Below are positions 16,272-24,085 of a stretch of 64,000 nt of DNA, piece by piece. Each line of letters opens with the position of its first letter. The first letter of the stretch is position 1. Both the position numbers and the translations under genes were made by a program. Location: positions 124,001 to 188,000 of the forward strand of contig JACCEN010000015.1 in assembly GCA_013416435.1 (NCBI GenBank). Reading direction: 5' to 3'. The DNA comes from Alcaligenaceae bacterium. GTDB lineage: Bacteria; Pseudomonadota; Gammaproteobacteria; Burkholderiales; Burkholderiaceae_B. Below the pieces are notes generated by a model. That model worked only from the letters and a program-made list of their open reading frames with translations. It had not been told where the DNA came from and did no database searches.

Positions 16272-17042
16272 ATGGTTCCTACCTTGTCCCAGCTCAGTCC
16301 TACCGGTGTTCCTCTTTACGAACAGGTCAAGCGCGCGGTGCTGGCCGCGCTGGCGGCGGGCGAATGGAAGCAGGGCGAGGCCATCCCCCCTGAAAAACTG
16401 CTCTCCGAGCGCTTTGGCGTCTCCATCGGCACACTGCGCAAGGCCATCGACGAACTGGTCATGGAAAACATCCTCGTCCGGCATCAGGGGCGGGGCACAT
16501 TCGTGGCCATCCATTCGCAGAACCAGCATTTCTTCAAGTTCTTCCGCATCGTCCGGCAGGACGGCGAAAAAGCGTATCCCGCCACCGAGCTTCAACGTTT
16601 CCGGCACATCGCCGCCAGCGAAGAGGTCCGCGAAAAACTGCATCTATCGCCGGGCTCCAAGGTGTTCGAGTTCGTCAACGCGCTCTCCCTGCATGGCGAA
16701 AAAGTCATCGTCGACACCATCTGCGTCTCCGACGTGATGTTCCGGGGGCTGACGAAAGACCAGCTGCGCGACCGTCCCAGCACGCTCTACAGCTTTTATC
16801 AGCAAATGTTCGGCATCAACGTCATCGCCACCGACGAACGGGTACGCGTGGCGGTGGCCGACGCCGACCACGCCGTCCTGCTCAACGTCGACGAAGGCGC
16901 CCCTCTGCTTGAACTGCGCCGTGTGGCCTATTCCTTTCACCAGACCCCGGTGGAATGGCGCGTATCAAAAGTGGACACGCGTCGCTATGAATATATCGGG
17001 CAGGAACATATGCTGGGGGGTCAGACCCCGTACGGGGTCTGA
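16272..17042 (+). CDS. GntR family (HutC/FadR-type, UTRA domain) regulator of sulfolactate genes
   Basis: GntR-type regulator of 256 residues. The N-terminal winged HTH covers about residues 12-78 (PLYEQVKRAVLAALAAGEW, then SERFGVSIGTLRKAIDELV), and a UTRA effector domain about 95-240. The last eight residues, GGQTPYGV, and the stop derive from a palindromic repeat. It is divergent from suyA and co-directional with the slcC-like gene; a shared motif lies by both promoters, so it is the likely local regulator (suyR-like). Effector presumably sulfolactate or a pathway intermediate; inference. Confidence 0.85.
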   Translation: MVPTLSQLSPTGVPLYEQVKRAVLAALAAGEWKQGEAIPPEKLLSERFGVSIGTLRKAIDELVMENILVRHQGRGTFVAIHSQNQHFFKFFRIVRQDGEKAYPATELQRFRHIAASEEVREKLHLSPGSKVFEFVNALSLHGEKVIVDTICVSDVMFRGLTKDQLRDRPSTLYSFYQQMFGINVIATDERVRVAVADADHAVLLNVDEGAPLLELRRVAYSFHQTPVEWRVSKVDTRRYEYIGQEHMLGGQTPYGV

Positions 17043-17239
17043 CCCCTTACCAATTTTGTCCCGGGGTCAGACCCAAGTGGGTCTGACCCCATCCCCATCA
17101 ACGCGGGGTCGGACCCCGAATGGGGTCCGACCCCCTGGCCCTTGCACCGCACGGGGTCAGACCCGCATCTCGCAACCCCCGGGGTCAGACCCGCATCTCG
17201 CAACCCCCGGGGTCAGACCCCGTATGGGGTCTGACCCCC
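17017..17239. repeat. palindromic repeat array between GntR and slcC-like genes
   Basis: About six full or half copies over 220 bp. It mixes TCAGACC-type units with one GTCGGACCCC/GGGGTCCGAC unit that carries the compensatory change in both arms, and includes a tandemly duplicated block (CCCGCATCTCGCAACCCC twice). Confidence 0.95.
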
Positions 17240-17241
17240 TA

Positions 17242-17289
17242 ATCATATAGATCATTTAGTTGACATCGCCGCAAAGTCGCGGATACGAT
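17242..17289 (+). promoter_or_regulatory. predicted promoter and operator for slcC-like gene
   Basis: ATCATATAGATCATT (17242-17256) sits 3 bp upstream of -35 TTGACA (17260-17265), with -10 TACGAT (17284-17289) after an 18-bp spacer. The arrangement mirrors that at suyA (motif 4 bp upstream of TTGACA), a position typical of activation. Confidence 0.65.
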
Positions 17290-17312
17290 TTGGATCATCA
17301 CGAGGAGCCTAT

Positions 17313-18254
17313 ATGAGAATCATTATTTCGGAATTCATGGACGCTGCGGCGGTTGCCCAGCTGCAGAACGACTTCGACGTCGTCTACGATCCTGCGCTGG
17401 TCGACAAGCCGGAGGAATTGCATGCGGCGGTAGCCGAGGCGCAAGCCCTGATCGTGCGCAATCGCACGCAGGTCAGCGCGCAGCTGCTGGCGGCCGCGCC
17501 CGCGCTGAAGGTCGTGGGGCGCCTGGGTGTCGGCCTGGACAATATCGATATGAAGGCCTGCGCCGATCGTGACATCAAGGTCATCCCGGCCACGGGTGCC
17601 AATTCCCGCGCCGTGGCCGAATACGTCATCGCTTCGGCCATGATGCTGCTGCGCGGCGGCTTTCTTTCCAGCGCGGATGTCGCGCGGGGCGACTGGCCGC
17701 GCGCCCGCCTGTCCGAAGGACGCGAGTGCGGCGAAAAAATACTCGGCCTGGTCGGATTCGGCGGCATCGGCAGGCTGACAGCCAGCCTGGCGCAAGGCCT
17801 GGGATTCACCGTCGTCGCCTACGACCCCGGCATCCCGGGCAGCGCGCCCGTATGGGCGGAAACCGGCGTCCGGCAACTGTCTCTCGACGATTTGCTGGCC
17901 CAGGCCCACGTCGTCAGCCTGCACGTGCCCCTGATAGAAAGCACACGCAATCTCTTCGACGCGACGACACTCGCCAAGATGCGGGCGGACGCCGTGCTCG
18001 TCAACACCGCGCGCGGCGGCATCGTCGACGAATCAGCCCTGGCCGACGCGCTCCGGGCAGGCCGTCTCGGGGGCGCGGCGCTCGACGTCTTCGAACAGGA
18101 GCCGCTCAAGATCGGCAACGCCTTTGCCGACGTACCCAACCTCATCCTGACCCCCCACATCGCCGGAGTGACCGCCGAGTCCAACCAGCGCGTCAGCCAA
18201 ATGATCGCTGATGAGGTCGGCCAGTCCCTGAAGGGTCAGACCCTGCGGGTCTGA
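17313..18254 (+). CDS. slcC: D-isomer 2-hydroxyacid dehydrogenase, likely (S)-sulfolactate dehydrogenase
   Basis: NAD-dependent dehydrogenase of 313 residues in the SerA/phosphoglycerate dehydrogenase family. GRLGVGLDNID is followed by the nucleotide motif LVGFGGIGRL, and the catalytic triad is Arg234 (NTARGG), Glu263 (FEQEP) and His282 (TPHIAG). SlcC, which oxidises (S)-sulfolactate to sulfopyruvate, belongs to this family, and here the gene sits between suyAB/GntR and a comC-like gene as expected. The last residues, GQTLRV, come from a repeat. GAGGAGCC precedes the ATG. Without the context it would only be called a phosphoglycerate dehydrogenase-like protein. Confidence 0.8.
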   Translation: MRIIISEFMDAAAVAQLQNDFDVVYDPALVDKPEELHAAVAEAQALIVRNRTQVSAQLLAAAPALKVVGRLGVGLDNIDMKACADRDIKVIPATGANSRAVAEYVIASAMMLLRGGFLSSADVARGDWPRARLSEGRECGEKILGLVGFGGIGRLTASLAQGLGFTVVAYDPGIPGSAPVWAETGVRQLSLDDLLAQAHVVSLHVPLIESTRNLFDATTLAKMRADAVLVNTARGGIVDESALADALRAGRLGGAALDVFEQEPLKIGNAFADVPNLILTPHIAGVTAESNQRVSQMIADEVGQSLKGQTLRV

Positions 18255-18421
18255 CCCTGAACAAAAACTGAGGGGTCGGACCCCATACGGGGTCCGACCC
18301 CTTGACCCGAACATCGAAGCGGGGGTCAGACCCTCGAAACATAACGGGGGTCAGACCCCACGGGTCTGACCCCTTGAACCAAACAGCAAATCGGGGTCGA
18401 CCCCGCATGGGGTCTGACCCC
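18233..18421. repeat. palindromic repeat array between slcC-like and comC-like genes
   Basis: Short palindromes (GGGTCAGACCC with 2-bp centre), one GTCGGACC/GGTCCGAC variant and one mixed copy. The first copy supplies the slcC stop codon. Confidence 0.93.
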
Positions 18422-18444
18422 CAACCAAACAAGAGGCAAACAAC

Positions 18445-19437
18445 ATGGCGTTGCACACAATCGATTCACTCGTCCTGCGGGTGGCCAAGGCGCTGGAAAA
18501 AGCCGGCGCATCGAACGACATGGCGCTCAGCACCGCGCGGTCGCTGGTCGCCGCCGAAGCGCAGGGCATGGGGTCGCATGGCTTGTCGCGCGTGGGACAG
18601 TATGCGTCCCACCTGCGCAGCGGGCGCGTCAATGGCGGCGCGGTACCCACTATCCGCGCCGAACGAGGCGCAGGCGTGCTGATCGACGCGGACGAAGGCC
18701 TGGCATTCCCCGCCTGCGAACTGGCCGTCCAGGAAGCCGTCGCCCGCGCGCGCGAATACGCCATCGGCTTCGCCGGCGTGACGCGCAGCCACCACTTTGG
18801 TGTCGCGGCGCTGCACCTCGAGGCGGCCGCCGAAGCCGGCATGGTGGCCTTCGCATTCAGCAATTCGCCCGCCGCCATGCCGGCGCCGGGCGGCACGCGC
18901 GCTCTGTTCGGCACCAACCCGATCGCCGTCGTCTTCCCCCGCCGAGACGGCACCGCCGTCAGCATCGACCTGTCGCTGTCCGAGGTCGCGCGGGGCAAGC
19001 TCATGGTGGCGGCGCGCGAAGGCCGCGACATACCGCTGGGCTGGGCGCTGGACAAGGACGGCAAGCCCACCACCGACCCCAAGGCGGGGCTGGACGGCAT
19101 GATGTGCCCCGCCGGCGGAGTCAAGGGGGCGATGCTCGCCCTGATGGTCGAACTGCTCTGCGTATCGCTTACAGGCGCCGCTTTCGGCTTCGAAGCGGAC
19201 TCCTTCTTCAGCGCGGAAGGCAACCGGCCGCACATAGGCCACGTATTCCTGGCCATCGACCCCTCCGCCCTGGCCGGCAACGACGTTTATTTCGAACGCG
19301 TCGAAACGCTGATGGACGCCATGCTCGCCGATGAAGAGGTGCGGATACCGGGCGCGCGCCGCGCCCAGCTTGCCGCGCGGTCCGCCGCAAACGGTGTGGA
19401 AGTGCCGGACTCCGTGATTCAGGAACTGGATGGCTGA
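18445..19437 (+). CDS. comC: LDH2/MDH2-family dehydrogenase, likely (R)-sulfolactate dehydrogenase
   Basis: Oxidoreductase of 330 residues in the malate/L-lactate dehydrogenase type 2 family, which has its own NAD(P) fold. Conserved elements are GSHGLSRVGQY, catalytic His116 in SHHFGVAALH, FGTNPIAVVFP and GGVKGAMLALMVELL. ComC, (R)-sulfolactate dehydrogenase, is in this family. Paired with the SlcC-like enzyme it would racemise sulfolactate through sulfopyruvate, feeding the (S)-specific SuyAB. RBS is AAGAGGC. Its last 19 bp overlap the convergent DUF1275 gene. Confidence 0.8.
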   Translation: MALHTIDSLVLRVAKALEKAGASNDMALSTARSLVAAEAQGMGSHGLSRVGQYASHLRSGRVNGGAVPTIRAERGAGVLIDADEGLAFPACELAVQEAVARAREYAIGFAGVTRSHHFGVAALHLEAAAEAGMVAFAFSNSPAAMPAPGGTRALFGTNPIAVVFPRRDGTAVSIDLSLSEVARGKLMVAAREGRDIPLGWALDKDGKPTTDPKAGLDGMMCPAGGVKGAMLALMVELLCVSLTGAAFGFEADSFFSAEGNRPHIGHVFLAIDPSALAGNDVYFERVETLMDAMLADEEVRIPGARRAQLAARSAANGVEVPDSVIQELDG

Positions 19438-20069
19438 CCGCAGGGCGCCGATGTGGATTGCTGAATATACATGGCGCCCGCCAGAGCGCCTGCCATGGCT
19501 GTTCCTCCGATCACCGCCAGCGTCCAGGTGGCAAGGTGCGCATCCAGCCAGGCCGCGGCAACTGCGCCGCACAGCAAGCAAATCGGCCGCATCAGGCCGA
19601 GCGCGGCGCTTGAAAAGTCTTTATCCGCCAGCGCCCGGGCGCTGCGCACCAGGCTGCCGGTAATGAAGGTAACGCCTGGTTCGTCGGCCAGAACCTGGTT
19701 CAGCGTTCCCATGGCGGCGGCGATCAACATGACGACTGGCACAGGGTAGTGTGGCTCCGCGAGCGCGGAGGCTCCAAGCAGAAGGAGGGCGGTGACCATG
19801 AGCAGCAGGGGCGCCCGCCATCGTCCGGCCATGGCGCCGGCCTTTGCCGCGCAGACGAGCGCAATGAAGAAAGTCGCGATGATCGCCAGAAGAGCGCCGA
19901 TATTCCGGGGCACATCCGTGCCGCTCAATAGTTGCACTCCGACCTTGGTGGTGTTGCCGGTCACATACACGGCAAGCAGATTATGGCTGTGCAATACGAT
20001 CAAGGCGTCGGCGGCGCCCGCAAGGCAGACCAGGAAAAGAGGCGGAAATGCCCGTGCGGCGGCAATCAT
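19419..20069 (-). CDS. DUF1275 (YoaK) family membrane protein
   Basis: Membrane protein of about 216 residues with five or six hydrophobic helices and the family motifs YVTGNTTK near the N-terminus and PGVTFITGSLVR in the middle. Its function is not established in the family. The ATG at 20069 is preferred over an upstream TTG at 20102, because AGAAG lies nine bases before it; the longer form would add KTHVHEKPKH. It converges on, and overlaps, the comC-like gene and is divergent from a LysR gene. Confidence 0.85.
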   Translation of the reverse strand: MIAAARAFPPLFLVCLAGAADALIVLHSHNLLAVYVTGNTTKVGVQLLSGTDVPRNIGALLAIIATFFIALVCAAKAGAMAGRWRAPLLLMVTALLLLGASALAEPHYPVPVVMLIAAAMGTLNQVLADEPGVTFITGSLVRSARALADKDFSSAALGLMRPICLLCGAVAAAWLDAHLATWTLAVIGGTAMAGALAGAMYIQQSTSAPCGQPSSS

Positions 20070-20151
20070 GTGCTTTGGCTTCTCATGAACGTGTGTTTTC
20101 AATGGTGTGCGGCTCTGCTATCGTTTTCCGCTTTGAAAGCTTGGAGTGGCA

Positions 20152-21066
20152 ATGGGTTTCGAATTGGCGGACCTTCGGCTGGTGCGGCAGTTGGTAGAGG
20201 CGGGAAGTCTTTCCGAAGCGGCGCGGCGCGCTCAAACATCCCCCGCGACCTTGAGCCGCAGGCTGTCCGCACTGGAAGCCCGATTGAGCACGCGCCTGTT
20301 CGATCGATCATCGCGCCGCTTCACCCTGACGCGCGAAGGCGCGACGCTTCACGAGCGTGCGGTGGCGGTGCTCGAAGCGGTTGCAGAGATCGAAACCGAC
20401 ATGCTGACCGTCAGCGCCGTGCCGCGCGGGGTGCTGCGCATTGGTGCGCCGATGCAGATCGGGCGGCAGCGTATCGCCCGCATCGTGGGCGACTTTGCGC
20501 TGAAGCATCCCGAGATATCCGTGCAATTGAGCCTGTCCGACATCGGTTTCAATGTGGTCGGCGACGAGCTTGACATCGCCGTGCGGGTAGGGCTTCCCGA
20601 CGACCCGGCCGTGGTCGTCAAGCGCTTGCTCAGCAGCCGGCGGCTGGTTTGCGCGGCACCCGCTTATCTCGAGCGCCATGGTACGCCTCGGGTGCCCGAA
20701 GACCTGCTCAAGCACAATTGCATTCGTCTCATGCGCCGAGGCCAATCCTATGACCAATGGCTGTTCCGGGGCGCGAATGGCGAGATCCGCGCCATTCCGG
20801 TGCAGGGACGCTTGATGGTTTCCAGTGGCGAGGTCATGCATGATTGGATCCTGGAGGGTCGCGGTATCGGGCAGAAAGCCTTCTGGGATGTCGAAGCCGA
20901 TCTTGCGAGTGGCAGGCTGATCGAATGCCTGCCTGAATATGCCTGTCACGATATTGCGCTGTATGCGACTTGGAAGCAGCGTCCGCATATCCCTTTACGC
21001 TTGAGAGCATTCGTGGACTACTTGTACGAGTCGTTCAACGGCCCGGAGGCCAAGGTCAAACAATAG
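20152..21066 (+). CDS. LysR family transcriptional regulator
   Basis: LysR regulator of 304 residues: HTH at residues 3-60 (GSLSEAARRAQTSPATLSRR) and a CrgA-like effector domain after about residue 88, with GVLRIGAPMQIGRQRI. Start ATG 20152 is set by GGAG at 20143-20146. It is divergent from the DUF1275 gene (82 bp from its chosen ATG), a possible target. The 3' end overlaps the convergent amidohydrolase gene by 11 bp. Confidence 0.92.
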   Translation: MGFELADLRLVRQLVEAGSLSEAARRAQTSPATLSRRLSALEARLSTRLFDRSSRRFTLTREGATLHERAVAVLEAVAEIETDMLTVSAVPRGVLRIGAPMQIGRQRIARIVGDFALKHPEISVQLSLSDIGFNVVGDELDIAVRVGLPDDPAVVVKRLLSSRRLVCAAPAYLERHGTPRVPEDLLKHNCIRLMRRGQSYDQWLFRGANGEIRAIPVQGRLMVSSGEVMHDWILEGRGIGQKAFWDVEADLASGRLIECLPEYACHDIALYATWKQRPHIPLRLRAFVDYLYESFNGPEAKVKQ

Positions 21067-22459
21067 GCACGCCGGAATCGCGCATCAGCCTCTGTGCAGA
21101 TTGCAGCAGTGCCGGGCGCCATTGCTCGACCAGATCCGCAAGCAGCAGGCTGCCGTTTTCTTTTACGATTCGTCCCGCGATCATCACCAAGGAGACGTCG
21201 TTGGGCTGCGCATAGGACACGATGGCCTGAGCTGGATCCTGCGCGGACACAATATGCAGCGCATCACGGCGGACCATGATCAGGTCGGCCTGCTTGCCGG
21301 GCGTCAGGCTGCCGATGCGCCTGTCCATGCCCAGCGCTGCCGCATTGTTCACGGTAGCCCACTCGAGCACTTCGCGGCCGCGTATCGGCGTTTTTTCGAC
21401 GGGAGATCCCCCTGTGCCCACGGCAGTGCTTTGTGGGGCAGCGTCCCCTTCGATGCTCGCGAAGGCGTCCTGGATGCCAAACATGCGCTCGACCAACAGC
21501 GTGGTGCGCATCTGGTCGAACATGTCGCCCTTGCTGCCGACTTCGCTGTCCACGCCGATAGAGGGCAAGCCCCCCAGGGCCTTAATGCGTCCGCTTACCG
21601 GCCGCTGTGCATGAAACTGCATTTCGACGCCGGGTGTGGCGGTCACCGAAGCGCCGTGGTCGATAAGGATCTGCAGTTCATCATCCTGGAAATAATTGGC
21701 ATGGACGACGTTATGCGACGCGCGCAACAGGCCTTCCGCGGCGATGGTTCGGTATCCGCCTTTTACGAGGCGATTGGGCTTGCCCCACACGTGTGCGCTG
21801 GAAAGCAGGTCCAGGTCCAGCGCGGCGCGGAAATCATGGCGGCATACGTCCAATGTAGAGTAATCGGGGCCGAGCATCGCCATGGCCAGCGTAACCAGCC
21901 CTTCCGAGTCGGAAAGCCGTCCCGTGCGCAAGCGGCGCAGCTCGGCGATGGGATGGGGAATCTCGGAGAAGTGTTTTTCGCCCGGACGCGGCTTTGGCTT
22001 CACGGTTCCATGGCCGAATACGGCACGTATGCCGCTGGCCAGCAAAGCGTCCACGGCGGCATCGGTATGCGCCGGCGTCGAGTTGTTGTGGCACCAGTCG
22101 AATATCGTGGTGACCCCGGCGTCGATCTGCGCCAGCGCGCCTATGAGCGTCCCGACATAGGTGTCGTCCGGGGTGTAAAGCGGTGCCAGGCGGCCATGGA
22201 AGTAATTGAAGTAGTCCAGCCCCGCCCAGTTCCCCCCTATGCCTCTGAGCGCCGTTTCCCATGTATGGACGTGGGCGTTGATCAGTCCCGGCATCACGAT
22301 GCTTCCGTCCGCGTCGATGCTGCGATCCACCTGGCATACGATATGAGGAGCGACGTCAACGATGCGATTCCCGTCGATGAGTACATCCGCCTTCGCGAAA
22401 TCGCCGACTTCGGGGTCCAGCGAAAGCACGCACGCGTTTTGAATCAGAATGCTGGGCAT
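21056..22459 (-). CDS. metal-dependent amidohydrolase (guanine/cytosine deaminase or chlorohydrolase type)
   Basis: Amidohydrolase-superfamily enzyme of 467 residues. Metal ligands expected of the family are visible: His63 and His65 in NAHVHTWE, a histidine in VVHANYF and the aspartate in GVDSEVGSKGD; GHGTVKP is also near the site. TrzN/AtzB-like and 8-oxoguanine deaminase-like enzymes share this layout, so it probably deaminates or hydrolyses an N-heterocycle. ATG 22459 lies 5 bp after the stop of the upstream Bug receptor, hence one operon: capture of a substrate, then hydrolysis. The first 77 codons of the longer open frame overlap that gene and are excluded. Confidence 0.87.
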   Translation of the reverse strand: MPSILIQNACVLSLDPEVGDFAKADVLIDGNRIVDVAPHIVCQVDRSIDADGSIVMPGLINAHVHTWETALRGIGGNWAGLDYFNYFHGRLAPLYTPDDTYVGTLIGALAQIDAGVTTIFDWCHNNSTPAHTDAAVDALLASGIRAVFGHGTVKPKPRPGEKHFSEIPHPIAELRRLRTGRLSDSEGLVTLAMAMLGPDYSTLDVCRHDFRAALDLDLLSSAHVWGKPNRLVKGGYRTIAAEGLLRASHNVVHANYFQDDELQILIDHGASVTATPGVEMQFHAQRPVSGRIKALGGLPSIGVDSEVGSKGDMFDQMRTTLLVERMFGIQDAFASIEGDAAPQSTAVGTGGSPVEKTPIRGREVLEWATVNNAAALGMDRRIGSLTPGKQADLIMVRRDALHIVSAQDPAQAIVSYAQPNDVSLVMIAGRIVKENGSLLLADLVEQWRPALLQSAQRLMRDSGVPIV

Positions 22460-22464
22460 AGGAT

Positions 22465-23424
22465 TTACTTGCTGGTTTTCAAGCCGAGCTTTTGCAGGGC
22501 CTGGGCAATGACGGCGTCCTCGCGCTCGATGGTGGTGGCAAAGGCATCGTGAGGCTGAAACGTAGGCACGAAGCCGCTCAATTGCCCGCGCTGCTTGAAC
22601 TCCTGCTCTTCGAGAGTAAGCCGTACCGCCTCTTCCAGGGCCTTGACCACGTCGGACGGCATCCCCTTGGGGCCGGCGACACCGCGCCACATGTCGGCGC
22701 TGTATTCATGGCCTTGTTCGGTTGCGGTCGGCACGTCGGGGAATGTCGGGTCGCGTCTTGTCGCCAGGACACCCAGCACTTTCACGGACCCCGCGCTGAC
22801 GTGGGAAGCAACCGACCCCGGCAACGTTGCCGACGCATCGATGTGGCCGCCCAGCAGGCTGGTGACCGAAAAGCTGGAGCCGAACGGAATGTGAGCCACG
22901 TCGGCGTTCTGTGTGGCGAAGAAGGATTCCGATGCGAGCTGAAGGTGGCTGCCTACCCCGGAGTTCCCTACCCGCAGCTTTCCGGGATTCTCCTTCGCAT
23001 AGCGGATGAGCTCGGAAAGATTGTTGTAGGGCGCGTCGGACCTGACGACGATGATGGGCGATTCGATGCTCACCTGCGCGATGGGCGTAAGCGCCGTATG
23101 GTCGAATGGCAGCGTGCCGGTATGGTAAGCCGTCGAAATGGAGTTGGACAGCATGACCACCGAATAGCCGTCGGGTTTCTGCGCTGCAACGTGCCGGTAG
23201 GCAACGGCCCCGCCCGCACCGGGTTTGTTCAGGACGACGACGGGCTGGCCGAGATGGCGGGCCATGCCCTCGGCGAGCGCGCGCCCGACGACGTCCGGTG
23301 CGGTGCCCGCCGACCAAAGCACGGTCATTTCGACCGGCCTGGATGGAAAGGTGTCGGCGGACGCTGCCAACGGCTGAACGCCGAGCAGCGCCAGGAAGAA
23401 GGCTGCAATTCTGGGTGTTGCCAT
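22465..23424 (-). CDS. Bug-type TTT substrate-binding protein 3
   Basis: Periplasmic Bug-family receptor of 319 residues with signal peptide MATPRIAAFFLALLGVQPLA (cleavage near ASA-DT). Hallmarks are TVLWSAGTAPDVVGR (a variant of the usual PFAPGGxxD), NKPGAGGAVAYRH and DGYSVVMLSNS. The lost second glycine-rich element (SAGTAPD) suggests an altered ligand head-group. Upstream of and co-transcribed with the amidohydrolase, so its ligand may be an N-heterocycle or carbamoyl acid rather than a tricarboxylate. Confidence 0.9.
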   Translation of the reverse strand: MATPRIAAFFLALLGVQPLAASADTFPSRPVEMTVLWSAGTAPDVVGRALAEGMARHLGQPVVVLNKPGAGGAVAYRHVAAQKPDGYSVVMLSNSISTAYHTGTLPFDHTALTPIAQVSIESPIIVVRSDAPYNNLSELIRYAKENPGKLRVGNSGVGSHLQLASESFFATQNADVAHIPFGSSFSVTSLLGGHIDASATLPGSVASHVSAGSVKVLGVLATRRDPTFPDVPTATEQGHEYSADMWRGVAGPKGMPSDVVKALEEAVRLTLEEQEFKQRGQLSGFVPTFQPHDAFATTIEREDAVIAQALQKLGLKTSK

Positions 23425-23619
23425 GTGAAGCTGCTCCTCGTGGATCGTTCTGCTTTAGTGAAAACGACATGAGCGGCAGGTTCTTGCTGTTGTCCCCTCT
23501 TTTATGTCGCTCATCGATGGTAAGAGAATGGCTCGATGGCGACAATGGCAACGCGGTCAATTTATATTTGCATTTCCCGTAAAGATGGCTTTCATCCAGC
23601 GTTTCCGGGCATGTTCGAG

Positions 23620-23635
23620 TCAGGGCTGATCGGAA
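23620..23635. repeat. 16-bp direct repeat, copy 1
   Basis: TCAGGGCTGATCGGAA, identical to 24086-24101, which is the last 16 bp of pgi including its stop. The two copies flank 450 bp of non-coding sequence. Confidence 0.9.
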
Positions 23636-23752
23636 TGGCATTACTTTGAGACGTGGCGGAAACCTGTATCTGCTCGATCCGGCACGGCTTGCGTCATTTG
23701 GTTTTTAGTATCTAGCACGCCCCGCCAGCGGCTTGGGCTGTGGCGATGTGAT

Positions 23753-23782
23753 GGGGTCAGACCCCATGCGGGGTCTGACCCC
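23753..23782. repeat. single palindromic GGGGTCAGACCCC repeat
   Basis: One complete 30-bp unit with centre ATGC, standing alone in non-coding DNA. Confidence 0.95.
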
Positions 23783-23820
23783 TCAGCCCTGGGCGGTCCA
23801 ATCAGAGCAGGAGCAGGGCA

Positions 23821-24033
23821 GCTTGGCGTATAGGGGTTGAGGGCGGTTTTCGGAGGCGCCGGTTCTGGTCCGGCTCCAGGGAGGCAAGGCCGGGGCTGTG
23901 TGAATGCGCGCTTTCGGGCCACTGGCCCGAGCGCACGAGTTTCCCGGCCGCCCTGGAGCCGGACCAAAACCGGGAAGTGCTGGCCGACGGCCAGCACCGC
24001 CTACGGCTAGCCCGATGCCCCTATATGCCAAGC
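23821..24033. mobile_element. 213-bp nested inverted-repeat (MITE-like) element
   Basis: Outer arms GCTTGGCGTATAGGGG and CCCCTATATGCCAAGC match at 15 of 16 positions when reversed. Inner arms around TCCGGCTCCAGGG and CCCTGGAGCCGGA are also complementary, and the centre reads GGCCACTGGCC. No ORF is inside. It could be a MITE, a REP-type cluster or a structured RNA; mobility is inferred from form only. Confidence 0.6.
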
Positions 24034-24085
24034 TGACCGTGTTCAGTGATCAAAAAGCAGTCCAGAATGCTTAAGGTAGTGCCAT

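Larger units (their letters stand above)
23425..24085. other. 661-bp non-coding region holding repeats
   Basis: No convincing gene. It contains the upstream region of the Bug3 gene, one copy of a 16-bp direct repeat (23620-23635), one palindromic repeat (23753-23782) and a 213-bp nested inverted-repeat element (23821-24033), ending at the pgi stop. Confidence 0.8.

Noticed and set aside
17017-17239. Repeat arrays as a CRISPR
   Set aside because: Units are palindromic, spacing is irregular, spacers are short and not uniform, and no cas genes are present.
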